Notes under the pieces: model-generated
Told to the model about the DNA's origin: nothing
Seen by the model: the letters and a program-made list of their open reading frames with translations, nothing else
The model's database searches: none
Translations under genes and position numbers: made by a program
In this document: positions 20,100 through 32,215 of the stretch, piece after piece
How positions within the stretch are numbered: position 1 is the stretch's first letter
Layout of the letters: the number at the start of each line of letters is the position of its first letter
From: Haematococcus lacustris
Taxonomy: Eukaryota; Chlorophyta; Chlorophyceae; Chlamydomonadales; Haematococcaceae
Direction: 5' to 3'
Assembly (NCBI GenBank): GCA_030144725.1
Contig: JASKMD010000029.1
Location: 5,565,538 to 5,629,537, forward strand
Length of the DNA: 64,000 nucleotides

Positions 20100-21341
20100 A
20101 CTTGCGTGGCCAAAGACAATCAGGTAGGGGCCGTGGCATGCGTCCTCCTCGACGCGTTGGGCTCATTCCTTGCAGCTGGTTTCTTGAGATGGGGGTGATT
20201 TACAGGCATCCTGCACACACAATCAAAAAGACAAGGGCGCTTGGGGCACACACCACAAAACATGGTTGGAAAAAAGTAGAAAAAGTTCGAAACTAAGGCT
20301 CATGACAGTTGTGTGTTACCCTCAGCTGTTCATGCCTGTCATGCGTTGCGGAAGTGTGCGAGTGAACATCAAACTGACCTAGACAAGGTGAGGTATATTA
20401 CAACCTTACTCACCTCTTGCTCACTGTTTTCAATGGCTGATTGCCTTGCTGCACTGCTGCTTGGGAGACCCTTGGGCTGGTGTGGGTTTGGTGTTGATCC
20501 TCAAAACGGCCAAGCACCTGTGCAGGTCAGCAGATTCGGTTGCATGTTTTAGCATCGTAAGCAATACGCACTAAGAAACAACACCCCGTGCTTGCCTGGG
20601 AAGTAATCGCGAGTTGCTACCAATTCCACCAAGGCCACCAATTCATCTCTCCTGTTGCGACACGCATATAAACAGATGGAGAATGACATTGCGAAGCTAA
20701 TCAGACAATCGAAGACAATGCAGTACACTCGACAAAAGAGGGCCTAACCTGCTAGCGACACCGTTGTGAGATGTAGAGCCCAACGGTGGAAGAATTACAT
20801 GCAGCGGATCAAAGACGGTGCCAAAAAGTGAATTGCGGGGCCAATGGCGGGGGTGACCAGTAGCGGTTGGCTTCAAGTGTTATCCCAAAAATGTAAGCAG
20901 AAGCTCTTCGGCAGAAGTAGTTGAGGAACCTAAATCTAGCTCAAGCCACAACGTGCTCCATGGCGCCTTGCAGCCTTCCGATAACTGCGCTCCTTGCAGT
21001 AATCCATGCCTCGCCGCCCACCACCATGCCGGCCCCATGCCGGTCCCAAGCGACGGCACTGAAGCTCTGCACCCTTAAGGAAGACTAAGTAATGGAGGTA
21101 AAATTTTACAGCCCCATCAGCCGAGTCTAGAGGTTGGACCTTAGCCAATGCGCTTTATGCGTGCGTGGTAAAAAGTGCACTGTGAGAAATGGACATGGAG
21201 CTGAGGTGTACGTGACGCGGATTTGTGGCCCTGGTGCAAGAATTCGTGCACAAAAGATAGTGTGTGCGTTTTCCAGTGCGGGCACCCAGTGCGTGCAGTG
21301 TGCCTTCTCCGCAAAATTGACACCGCAATAGCCAGCGGAGC
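20100..21341. other. No supported gene; 5' side of the lipase gene
   Basis: Short frames only. The last few hundred bases should hold the lipase promoter and 5' untranslated sequence, but no element can be named. Confidence 0.4.
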
Positions 21342-24329
21342 ATGCCAGCGCGACCCAGTACATTGGTGCACACAAGCCAGCAGCTACACACACCACCAGT
21401 TGCGCAGAGAATTCAATGTCCGCAAACGTGGGCCCGCCTCATCCCATCCGTTCCACCCCGACCCTCCGCACCACAATCGCGACTGCAACAAGGCAGTAAC
21501 GCAGAGCCAGTGTCACTCAACAGTCGACACAGCGATACGAAGGATGCTGAGCTGGCACACTCGCATGTGGATCAAATGGCTCCACATTTCCCAGCCTCCC
21601 CTGCCACACCCGAAGAAGACATCCCTGTCATAGCTGCCACGCTAACAGACTATCTGCATGCAGCCGACGCCTTGGAGCTGAGCTACGCTGCACTTCTGGC
21701 CGACCTGTCAAATGTGGCATATGGAATAGGTGAGTGCACAACCTTCTGCCAAAGCAAGCGAGCAGCCCCTGAGCCGAGCTCTAGTCCCCACACCATAGCT
21801 GTGTGCCATTGCTGCTTCTCACAACATGTCTGTCCACCCCTGCTCAGCCCCCTCGTCCCTCAATAGGGCCTCCATTAGAGTCAGTGACCACTAAGGACCA
21901 CTAGGAACCACCAGGGACAACTAGCGGTACCACTTACAACGGTGCTAACGCGGTGTTTTTATCTTGTCGTTTGGGGACCGTTATTTTTACATATCAAGCT
22001 ACCAAGGGGTAAAGTTACAGCTGAAAATGATAAGGTTGGTCAAGGGGCCTGGCTACTGACCTCTACGAGTGTGGCTTTGCAGCTCTTGACACTCTTGATG
22101 TTGCTCCAGAGGCACCCCTGCTCAGCCCCATGCCAGTCGTAAGGTGGCAACTGCCCAACCTGCCCCCTCTCTCTCTTTTTACATTGAAAAGGTGCCACTG
22201 CCAGACACGCCACTCTGCCCTCACCCTCACCTTGTGTTGTGCTGTGCCGCTGTGTGGCGCAGAGTCCCTGACGGCTGAGGCACTGCTGGAGCAGCACGGG
22301 CTGTCCCTGGTGTGCAGCTCCAGCAGCGCAGTGCAGGGGCCCATGACCCGTGAGGCCTGGTTCACACAGCTGAAGCAGCAGCGCAGCTCCCGACCCCTGC
22401 CCCTGGCCCTGCCCCTGATCACCGCCGCCGGATCAACAACATGCGCCCAGCCCCAGACCCCCCCTGCCCCCCTCCCTGCTGGGCCCCCTGCCCCCTCCCC
22501 CCTGGCTGCTTCGTCAGCCCCTCCCCCTCCCTTGACGCGCCCTATGCCTGGGTCAACAGCCCAGACCCCATCTCCCCTGCAACCCTGCTGTGGAGCTACG
22601 AGCAGTGCAGCAGCTGGGGTGACGGCAGCAGCTGGCGCCACACTGCCCACCACACCTCCGGAGCGTCCCTCAGCAAGGCCCCTGGGTGCGCCCCTTTCAG
22701 CTGTTTGCCCTGCAGCCGTACTCAGCGCTCTGCAGTGGGTGGCAGAGGAAGGGGCGGAGGCAGAGGAACAGGAGGAGGCCGGGCATCAAGGGGGGTGGCC
22801 TCGAGAAGCTGAGACCGTGGCAGCTGGTCCTGGGACCGGAGCAGCAGCAGCAGGAGCAGCATGCAGCCCTGCTGGGCGTGGTCATCGGCTGTCTCTGCCG
22901 GGGGGGTCACCCCTGCTGACCCCCTCCATCTCCATGGTCTCTCTGTCCTCCATAGATGACACCATGTTCACAGCCACCTTGGACGGGCCTCTGGACAGCT
23001 GCCTGTACCACTACCCCCTCATCTCCTTCATCCCATCACCGCCAGCCAGCCAGGGGGGTGCGGCGCCTGACCCGCCCGCCCCTGCCCAGCCAGCTCAGCC
23101 GGGCAGCAGCCCCGTCAGCGGCCCCTTGGGAGGGGTGGTGGGGGGAGCCGTGGCTGCTATGCTGGATCAGGCGCAGGGGGAAGCGGGAGGGTGTGGAGGA
23201 GGGGCTGGGGACAGCTCCTTACCTCCCCCCTTCACAGCAGCAGCAGCAGCAGTACATGCAGAGGTGCTGGAGGGTTCAGAGAAGGTTATGGCTGGGGGGG
23301 AGGGAGAAGCAGCAGCAGCAGGGCAGCCAGGACTGGCAGTGGGGGTGGGGGGTGGGGGGGATGAGGGGAGGGCCCTGAGCCCCCAGGCCACTGCCGTCAC
23401 CTCACGCTCGGCCCCCCCCGCACCCTGGTTTGCCTGTGACGACCCGGCCAGTCACACAAGGTAAGCCCCTCCCTCCTATACAGCTGCTGCTGCTGCCCAC
23501 ACCTCCTACTGCTGCTGCTGCCGCTGCTGCTGCTGCTGCTGGCCTCCCTTTGCTGTTCCTTGTGTTGTACCCCACCGCTCCGAGCCCACCATCCATGCTT
23601 GCTGATAGATGGTTGAGGTGTCGCTGCAACCGTGGGCTGAGCCTTCGACTCAGCTGCCCGCCCATCGCCCAGGCCGCTGCCCAGCCTCCCACCTGCTTCC
23701 TGCCTGGCACTGCAGCCAAGCTCTCTCTCAGGCAGGCAACCCTCTCAGGCAGATTGCCTTGGACCCCCACCCTGCCCACCACCGCTGCCAACCCCCTGGT
23801 CTACCCCTGCTGCCCAGCCCCCCTGCCTAGTAGGCAAATGCTGCGATACTTGTTTTTTGTAACCAGTCGTAACCAACTGCGTAACCAGCCATGTGATGGT
23901 CCTGGACCCTTCGTGACCAGCATCAGCTTGGCTGTTTTGAAAAACTACACTGCTGCCTACCCCCTGCTGCCGGGCCTGCTGTGCTCACCTGGTCGCCCCC
24001 CACCTCTCTGCCCTGCCCTGCAGGCTGATCGTGATCCAGGGTTCCACCAGCCTGGACCACTGGCGCATCAACACACAGTTCGAGCCAGTCCTGTTCGAGG
24101 ACCCAGCGCTGGGGGTGCGAGTGCACCGGGGCGTGTACCAGGTGTGCCAGCAGGATCCGGGTCAGAAACAGCAGCAGCAGCAGCAGGGCAGCAGGAGTGT
24201 CAGGAGCAGGGCAGCAGCAGGGCGTGTACCAGGTGAGCTGCCAGCCAGCACACCAACCTCCTGCCCTCACCCTGCTGCCATGCTGCCCTGCTCCTCATCC
24301 TGCTGCCCTGCTCCTGACATTCCTGCTGC

Positions 24330-24362
<33 letters not shown>

Positions 24363-27300
24363 TCTGACCCTGATCCTGCTGCCCTGCTGCTGCTGCTGCT
24401 GCTGCCTCTGCTGCGACAAGGCAGCGAGGGCAGCACACAGGCTGTGTGTTGTTGCCCCCTCCCTCCCCCTCCTATCGTAGCATTGCATCTGTTGACTCCA
24501 CACCCTGACACCCTCACACCATCCCCCGTGCTGGCCATGCCCTTGCTGCCCCGCATGCTGCTGTCAGGACTGTGACCAATCTTACACGAGGTTCATGAGA
24601 CCCATAGAGCTTACACCAGGATGGGTTCAGCTGCTGTTTGGCGACACCCCTCCCACTCTCCCACCCTCCCACCCTCGCCCTGCTGGCTGTGCAGGCCGCG
24701 CTGCAGATGTACCCCGACATCGTGCCCCTGGTGCGCAGCCACCTGGTCACCTCCCCTGGGGCCAAGGTCACTCTCACTGGTCACTCCCTGGGCGGCTCAC
24801 TCGCCACACTGCTGCAGGTGCCTGCAGCTTCCGACAGGGGCAGGGAGTGGAGCAGTGGGGCAGGCAAGGAGGAGGACAGGAAAACTGGGAGGAGGGGTGT
24901 GGTGAGGTAGGAAAGCGTCTCGTCAGGTAGGGAATGGGTGAGGCACTATCAGTGGCAGTGCAGGAGCAAAGGAGGTCGAAGGGAAGCACAGGGCAGGTGA
25001 GTGCATGGCATGGGGTGTGTAGGAAAGGGCCTGGTGACATGACAAGGGGTCAGGCCCTGCCTGCCTGCCTGCCTGTGATGGTGATGATGATGCACCCACA
25101 CAATCCCTACCCTTGGGCCAGGTAGAACAAGACAGCCTTGTGGCCGTGACCAACAGAACCAACCCGGAACATATGCCTTTGGGGGCTGTGGGGCCATGAC
25201 AGGGCGGCAGCAGTCTCCCTGCTGTGCATTGTGTCCGCATCCCACAGTGCACCAGGTGGAAGGCAGATAAACGGCAAACATGAATTAATTTGAGTCGAAA
25301 CCGCCACTGAACAAAGCCAGACCTCTAGACAGCAGCAGCAGCAGTTGGGTGACTGCAGGACGCTGTGTGCACACTTCACAGAATGGCAGATGGAAGGCAG
25401 ATAGAACCGGATCGAGTAAAACCCTACAGCACGAACCCAGCCATCTCTCAGTCAATGCGTGTGATGCCCACCTCCTGCTGCTGCTGCAGCTGCTGCTGGT
25501 GCATCGAGGGGAGCTGCCCGCTGCCTGCGCCGCCCCCCTGTTCACTTTTGGCACCCCGGCCATTTTCTGCGGTGGCGCTGGGGCGGATGCACCTCCTAAT
25601 CCTTGCAGCTCCTGCAGCCTCCCTTGCCCTGAGCACCACCACCACCCGGACCACCCCCCACCCAACAGCAGCAGCAGCAGCCAGAGATCAGCCCACCACC
25701 CCGCCATCACCGTGGCCACCTTGACCCAGAGAAGTGCCTCGCTGCCCTGGCCTGGGCCCCCCGCTGCTACTGCCGCTGCTGCTGCTGTTCCTGCGAACCC
25801 TCTTGGTGTGGGTGCCCCCCCCCACCCCATTAGCCCGGCCCCCTCCTTCCCCCCACCCCACCCAGCCACCCCCACCCTCAGCTCGTGCCCCTCCCCCCGC
25901 AGCCCTGGCCTGCTCGCCGCCCTTGGCCTGCCCAGTGCCCACATCACCAACGTCATCATGCACCGGGACATCGTGCCCCGCGCCTTTGCCTGTGACTACA
26001 CCAGCGTGGCTGGGCTGCTGCAGCGGCTGATGCCGGCTTTCAAGGGGCACTCCAGTCTGCAAGGACCTGCCCACACGCACAAGTCGCTGTACAGCTTCCT
26101 GGGCAGAGTCTCGGTGCTGAGGTGAGTGCAGCCCCCGTCGGCCTAGCCCCACCCCTGCCACCGCCCCTGGCTCACCCTGACCAACCCCCCTTACCCCTGG
26201 TGGCTGGCCAGGGGGTCCGCCCCCTCTGCCCCAGATATCATCGCAGCCCCCTGTCGTGGCCACCCCCTGCCCTGAGGCCCACCCCCTGCCCCTCACCCAC
26301 CCTTGCTGCCGCTCCCAGCTACTGCTTGTGGTGGTCAGGCAGTCTTCACCTGATGCTGGTATCACTCTGCCCTGCCTGCTCACCTGCTGGAACACCTGCC
26401 TGCCTGCCTGCCTGCCTGCCTGCCCATGATCCTTGCGAAGCTGCGTTACCGAATGCTGCTGAAGAGCATCGCATCGCATCGCACACAGACTCAACAGCCT
26501 AGGGCTGTATGTGTGTGTGTGTGTGTGCTTGTGGGTACAGGCCCAGCCCCGCCTGCGCTTTTGCATACGATGCGGATGAGGGCATGGGCCACCTGCCCCT
26601 CACCCCTGGCTTGTACCACATGGCTGCTCCTCTGCCCGCCCCCCTCCCCCCGCTCCCCTCAACCCCTGCCCCACCTCACTCCAACCCCACCCTCGCAAAG
26701 GCCCTGTCCAGCAGGGAGGGGGCCCCTGCAGCCCCCCCAGCAGGTACCAGCAGCAGCAGCAGCAGCCTGGCCGGGTTCCTGCCCCTGCGGCTGCTGACCC
26801 CAGCTGGTGACTTTGACTTTCATGACCTCCTGGAAGACGCCCTAGCCGCCCACATCGCCTCCCACCCTGACCTGCAACCTTGTGCCACGACTGACCCAGC
26901 CCCTCCTCCTCCCCACGCCCTGTCCAGTCCTCTCCTTGTTGGCAAAGAGGCTGGCTGGCTGGCTGGGGTCGGGAAGCCCCCTGAAGTCAACGCTGGGCAG
27001 AGTGGGCGCAGCGTGGGGCAAAGGGCAGGCGACCCTGCATCTGGGAAGACTGGAGCTGTGTCCAAGGCCGGCAAGGCTGGCAGCACCAGCAGCAGGGGGC
27101 CCGCCTTGTGTGGTCCCAGCAGCCTGAGGGATGCAGTGCTGCAGGTGCTCAACACGCCCCACCCTCTCACCACTCTGGGGGAGGTGTCGGCGTACGGGCC
27201 TAATGGCACCATCTCCAGGTAAAGGCTGCTGGGCTTGGTGACTGGTCGGCTGATCGCTATACAACCCCTCCCCCTCCCCCTCCCATCACCCCTTCCCTCA

Positions 27301-27982
27301 TCCTGCCCCTCACCTCACCTCACCCCTCACCCCTCGCCTCCCCTCAACCCTCCCCTACGCCAACCTCCATTGCCTTACAATTGTTCCTGGATCAACCTGG
27401 CAGTACAACGGATCATGCGTGGCACCCTGCAGGTATCACAACCCAGAGAACTATGGTCTAGCTCTGGAGGCGCTGCTGCAGCTCAGCCCCCTGGCCCCCA
27501 CCACCGGGGAGCCCACCCTCAGCCGCCCTCACCAGCAATCCCTCTCCACCCACACCTCCTCCCCACACCTCACCCCCCGGGCCACCCTGGAGCCGCCATC
27601 CACGCCTGCTGCCCCCGCCCTCCCCTGGCCCCTGGCTACCTTTTCAGCCCTGCTGCAACCCCTGGTCCGCACCCAAACCCTAACCCAACCAGCAGGCGGC
27701 ACAGCCCGGCACAGCTATGATGCACCCTCTGCTGCTGCCTCCCCCTCCTCACCGCCAACACCCCTCCCAGCCAGCATCACGGAGGGAGAGGGGCGCCTGC
27801 TGCCACCTGCCCCTGCCCAACCCAGGGTAGTGCGCCGTGCCGCCAGACTCGCTCCTGGGGAGCCTATAGTCAGGGTCCATGGGGTGCCTGCTGCCCCAGC
27901 CTCAAGGCCGACGTCTTCATTGCTGCCATGGGCCACACACATTGTGGTGGCTGCGGCTGTGGCGGGGGCGCTGGCTGGGTAG
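21342..27982 (+). CDS. Class 3 lipase, plastid lipase (PLIP)-like, seven exons
   Basis: Exons: 21342-21729, 22263-23460, 24024-24141, 24695-24817, 25490-26121, 26541-27218 and 27433-27982. All phases agree, giving about 1,228 residues. Joined exons carry the lipase 3 fold: WFACDDPASHTRLIVIQGST, FEDPALGVRVHRGVY, then LTGHSLGGSLA with the nucleophile Ser at 24785-24787, FGTPAIFCGG and MHRDIVPRAF, whose Asp is the likely second catalytic residue. HPLTTLGEVSAYG and the last-exon start match plant plastid lipases, which release acyl chains from chloroplast lipids. The catalytic His was not assigned. Plant PLIPs are about half this length; the excess is Pro/Ala/Gly-rich insertions in exons 2, 5, 6 and 7. 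The C-terminus has a short hydrophobic segment. The first Met is the best available start, and the Ser/Pro-rich leader could be a transit peptide. Confidence 0.85.
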
Positions 27983-29106
27983 TTAAGAACGGGATACCTG
28001 GCTGCTACCTTTACATCGCGCCATGGCGCCAGGAAGATGTTGTCAACCCCAACATTGGCCCGGTCAGCTGGGCTGCTGCCAGCAACACAGAAGACTGGGA
28101 CGTAGGGCTGGGCTGCTGCGAGGGCCATCTTGGACCAAGGCTTCATCGTGGCCTATAGGCACAGGGGCTACGGAACCAGTCGTTGACCAAGGAGGCGCGC
28201 TGCCGCGCCTGCTCACTCACACATCACACCATGCCATGGCTGGTCAAAACACCATGCGGCTTATATGCTCACCGACATGCTATCTATCACACTGAGCGCA
28301 AAGCTGTCATCGTACGCAAAGCGAGGGGAAACTGTTAGGAAGGTGGGGCAGGGCGCAGGGCAACACCCTCTGCTGGCATGAGGTGTCGAGGTGGATGGCC
28401 TGGCGGGGAAGCCAGGCGATGACTCGGGCGCCTTGAGTCAGCTCAGCTCAGCCAAGCTAGGCATGCCAACATGCATACCACAAGGTGCTTGAGGTGACTG
28501 CACAGCCCAGTGGTATGTTTGTAGGGGTTCGCAGCCATACAGGCAGCTGCCAGAGCTGATGGGTGCAAGACGGTGTGCTTGTGAGATGATCATCATCTTT
28601 TCAGGTTTCTGCATGCATTGCTAGCCATTCAGTGCTGCGGAGCGTAGAGGTCCAGCGGAGCGGTATTGAGGCTAGAAGCGACAAGGGAGGCCAGCTTGCC
28701 ATGTTGCGCACTGTCAGGCTGCCATGCTTGCTGCCTGCCCACTGTGTCCAGTCACATATACAGGCACACAGACTATGGCCTGCGGAGCACCTGTGAGTTG
28801 TGCATGCGGTCGGATGCATAGTTTCGTGAAAACTAGAACCCCGCCGATTTTGATAGGTCCTGGCGGGGACGCATGCAGGACTTGGCTTGTCTGTGATAGA
28901 CCTTGGGTAGTGGTTTGCGAGGTGTGTGTCTATTGCCTTTGTCACCTGGCGCTTGTGCTCTACAATTTTCAGCGCCGGTGACTTTTGTAGGATTATTGTG
29001 AACGCTGTACAATACTATTTGACGATGCCGTGATCTGATCGTGCCTATAGGTTATGGCACTGTGGCTTATTGATCTGTGGAGTCAAACATTGCAAGTCTA
29101 TTAAAG
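27983..29106. other. No supported gene
   Basis: 3' side of the lipase gene followed by unremarkable sequence up to the left end of the 6-kb inverted-repeat element. No motif or splice pattern. Confidence 0.4.
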
Positions 29107-29111
29107 AGGTT

Positions 29112-29381
29112 CCAGATAGATCACACCGTTGAATTTCTCCGCGGGGTTGAGAAATTGCTACCGTGTGGGAGGGAGAAATTGCCCCGACCCCTTCCTCAGG
29201 CGTTCTGCCGCACCCACTTCGTCGGCTTAGTGTGGGATGTGCGGCATCCGCACCAATGCGCCTCAAACGGGCAGATGGCAAACGTGTGACCGCTCACTGC
29301 GTTGAACCCCGCGTTGAACTTGGTAAGCTTGTGGGCCCTTCGCTGAGCCCCTCGCTGAGCTATCTGCGGCTGCTCCCCCCC
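29112..29381 (+). repeat. Left terminal inverted repeat, 270 bp
   Basis: Runs from CCAGATAG to the run of seven C before ATGGAAATCG. Contains two GAGAAATTG motifs near the outer end and CGCTGAGCCCCTCGCTGAGC near the inner end. Confidence 0.9.
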
Positions 29382-29415
29382 ATGGAAATCGCCATCTGTG
29401 GGCCGTCTACACAGG

Positions 29416-31347
29416 ATGACAGAGCTAAACATGACCATCATTGATAACGCTGTGCTCGCTGTTGAGACCCAAAAGGTTACCGCGTTGACACTGCAGAACA
29501 ACAAGTATATAAGCAAGGCTAGGTCGTCGATACGCAACACGATTAAGGAGTTTTCTCAGAAGTTTCGCCGATTGAATTGCGTGTGGTATAGCGCCCCCCC
29601 AGGGTACCGCAGCTGTGACCACTATAGCTTGTTTGGTCCGGACATTGACAAAGGAGCAGCCATGCATCCTACTTTCGTGAACGACCTGGGTCTGCTTTTC
29701 ACCACCATCACCAGCGAGTCTCCTGAAGGCTGGAAAGCTGTCACCAACGCACTACAAGGCCTTTGGCAAGTCCTTGACAAGCTGAAGTTGGCTAATCTCC
29801 AGCCCAAGGTAGGAGTGTCAGATTGCTCGTCATACAGCTTCTTGGCATGTGGAACTTATTAGAGGTCGTGATAGAGTTTGCCATTCACATGTTGATACCT
29901 GATCAAAAGCAGGAGATAGATCTCAGCTCTGGCACGGTCAAACGAGCACCACCAAGGCTAAAGAGGAAGTGTCTCCCTGGTAATAACAATCAAAAGCATG
30001 CCAGCTGCACATGCTACTGCTACATACTGCTGATTCTCATGATCTCATGCTTCTACGCACACAGGTGGTGACGAAGATTGTGATGATGTAAACAGTCTTG
30101 ACAATGATGTGGAGGCAGAACAGCATGCACAGCAACAGGTGCACCCCCCACCTCTGCTGCCCTCACTTGAGCAGGGACAGCAGCAGCAACAGGTGCACCC
30201 CCCCCTCCTGCTGCTGTCACCTGGGCAAGGACCGCAGCAGCAGCAGGTGCAGCCCCTCCCTTTGCTGCCCTCACCTGGGCAGGGACAGCAGCAGCAACAG
30301 GTGCACCCCCCCCTCCTGCTGCTGTCACCTGGGCAAGGACAGCAGCAGCAGCAGGTGCAGCCCCCCCCTTTGCTGCCCTCACCTGGGCAGGGACAGCAGC
30401 AGCAACAGGTGCACCCCCCCCTCCTGCTGCTGTCACCTGGGCAAGGACAGCAGCAGCAGCAGGTGCAGCCCCCCCCTTTGCTGCCCTCACCTGGGCAGGG
30501 ACAGCAGCAGCAACAGGTGCACCCCCCCCTCCTGCTGCTGTCACCTGGGCAAGGACAGCAGCAGCAGCAGGTGCAGCCCCCCCCTTTGCTGCCCTCACCT
30601 GGGCAGGGACAGCAGCAGCAACAGGTGCACCCCCCCCTCCTGCTGCTGTCACCTGGGCAAGGACAGCAGCAGCAGCAGGTGCAGCCCCCCCCTTTGCTGC
30701 CCTCACTTGGGCAGGGACAGCAGCAGCAACAGGTGCACCCCCCCTCCTGCTGCTGTCACCTGGGCAAGGACAGCAGCAGCAGCAGGTGCAGCCCCCCACT
30801 TTGCTGCCCTCACCTCATCGACAGCAGCAGTGGCGGCAACAGTGGCATCAGTTGCGTTGCCCCACCCCCTCCTAGCCTTGCCCCACCCCCTCCCAGCCTT
30901 GCATTGCCCCTCCCCTCCCTGCCCAGCCCTGCCCCACCCCCTCCCAGCCCTGCCCCACCCCCTCCCAGCCCTGCCCCACCCCCTCCCAGCCCTACCCCAC
31001 CCCCTCCCAGCCCTGCCCCACCCCCTCCCAACCTTGCGTTGCCCCTCCCCTCCCTGCCCAGCCCTGCCCCACCCCCTCCCAGCCCTGCCCTACCCCATCC
31101 CAGCCCTGCCCCACCCCCTCCCAGCCCTACCCCACCCCATCCCAGCCCTGCCCCACCCCATCCCAACCTTGCGTTGCCCCTCCCCTCCCTGCCTAGCCCT
31201 GCCCCACCCCATCCCAGCCCTGCCCCACCCCACCCCAGCCTTGCGTTGCCCCTCCCTGCCCTGCCCAGCCCTGCCCTGCCTGTAGGTGTGCTGCAGTGGA
31301 TGAGCAGCAGCAGGCTGCAGTGCATGAGCAGCAGCAGCAGGTTGTAG
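29416..31347 (+). CDS. Unknown three-exon gene inside the inverted-repeat element
   Basis: Exons: Met at 29416 to 29808 (GTAGGA donor), 29913-29979 (GTAATA donor) and 30065-31347; phases 0 and 1 agree, giving about 580 residues. Exon 1 (about 131 residues) looks globular: [45 protein letters not shown] do not recognise it. Exon 2 is basic ([12 protein letters not shown]), a plausible nuclear signal. Exon 3 opens acidic ([19 protein letters not shown]), then has six 36-residue Gln/Pro/Leu repeats and a Pro-rich tail. Its position, alone between the terminal repeats and starting 35 bp inside the left one, suggests it belongs to the element, as transposase, accessory protein or captured host gene. 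The frame also stays open 18 bases upstream, so an earlier exon is possible. The 3' end could instead splice at GTAGGT near 31282. Confidence 0.55.
30187..30800 (+). repeat. 108-bp coding tandem repeat
   Basis: Units start at 30187, 30295, 30403, 30511, 30619 and 30727. Each has two related halves, one with CAGCAGCAACAGGTGCACCC and one with CAGCAGCAGCAGGTGCAGCC. The period is a multiple of three and most units are nearly identical, so frame is kept and homogenisation is recent. The last unit loses a C in its poly-C run, yet all three forward frames remain open for most of the array. Confidence 0.9.
30860..31285 (+). repeat. CCCTGCCCCACCCCCTCCCAG repeat array
   Basis: About 21-bp Pro/Ser/Ala-coding units interspersed with a longer unit containing TTGCGTTGCCCCTCCCCTCC at roughly 120-130 bp spacing. 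It forms the Pro-rich tail of the preceding predicted protein. Confidence 0.8.
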
Positions 31348-31629
31348 GTGTGTTGCGGTGCATGATCAGCAGCAAGAGCAGCAGGCTGTAGTGCATGAGC
31401 AGTACATGGACAACAGCAGCAGGCTGTAGGTGTGTGGCAGTGCAGTCTTGAGTTGCAATCAGCAGCAACTTTGAGCCCATCTAAGAAGAATGTTGCATGG
31501 TACAAAAGCTTTCAAAAGGCTGTCCTGAGATTCCGTTCAGTTCCATGCCACACAACGTGATTTGTAAGCTGTGAATGGTCAAAATGTAATGAAGAAAACG
31601 GTGGTGGTCAGGTCCTCTTCTCAAATGCT

Positions 31630-32215
31630 ACCTACGCCCCTTGTTTGGACAACACCATCACGCGGTGATGCGATAAGGCCGCAAACGTGGTAGCCACCTG
31701 CTACACACACTCTTTGCATGTATGATAGGTGGCTTACACCGCTTAAGCCGTCAGCCGTTAGGCTGCTTGGCCGCCCTCCCCCTCTAGGGGTTCGGGACTA
31801 TCTGTAACGCTCTTCAAAGCAAGGTGCACAAACACAGGTGCACATGGGCTCAACATGAAGTCATGCAAATTCTCACGTGTATGCATCACGGTCATGCTTA
31901 GCTAGTGCAGGCCTGGCAGTGATCCACACCCAATGTGTCACAGCTAACTGGACCACGGATGGTACCTATAGTGGAGGCTCACCAGATCCAGCCTAATGCT
32001 AGGGTGTGGTGCGCCACATGCCCCTTGTATGGACAACAACACCACGTGGTGATGCGCTGATGCTGCAAACGTGGTAGCCACCTACTACATACCCCCTTTG
32101 CATGTATGCATCACGGCCATGCCTAGCAAGTGCAGGCCTGACAGTGATCCAGCCACATGCTAGGATGTGGTGCGTGTTATGCCCCTTGTATGGTCAACAA
32201 CACACAGCTAGGTCC
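31630..32215. repeat. Diverged direct repeats carrying an inverted LINE tail
   Basis: GCCCCTTGT(T/A)TGGACAACA occurs at about 31635, 32021 and 32181. GCAAACGTGGTAGCCACCT occurs at about 31683 and 32065. GTATGCATCACGG(T/C)CATGC occurs at about 31879 and 32105. A copy of the LINE 3' tail (31733-31890, minus orientation, ending with the ENLHDF-coding part) interrupts the first unit. Read together: a duplicated unit of about 380 bp into which a LINE end inserted. Confidence 0.65.

Noticed and set aside
30053..30799. 248-codon Ala/Val/Pro-rich frame on the minus strand
   Set aside because: Shadow of the 108-bp repeat; the plus frame joins to two upstream exons in phase.
30187..31285. Regularly spaced repeats that could suggest a CRISPR array
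   Set aside because: The units are contiguous coding repeats without unique spacers, and the genome is eukaryotic.
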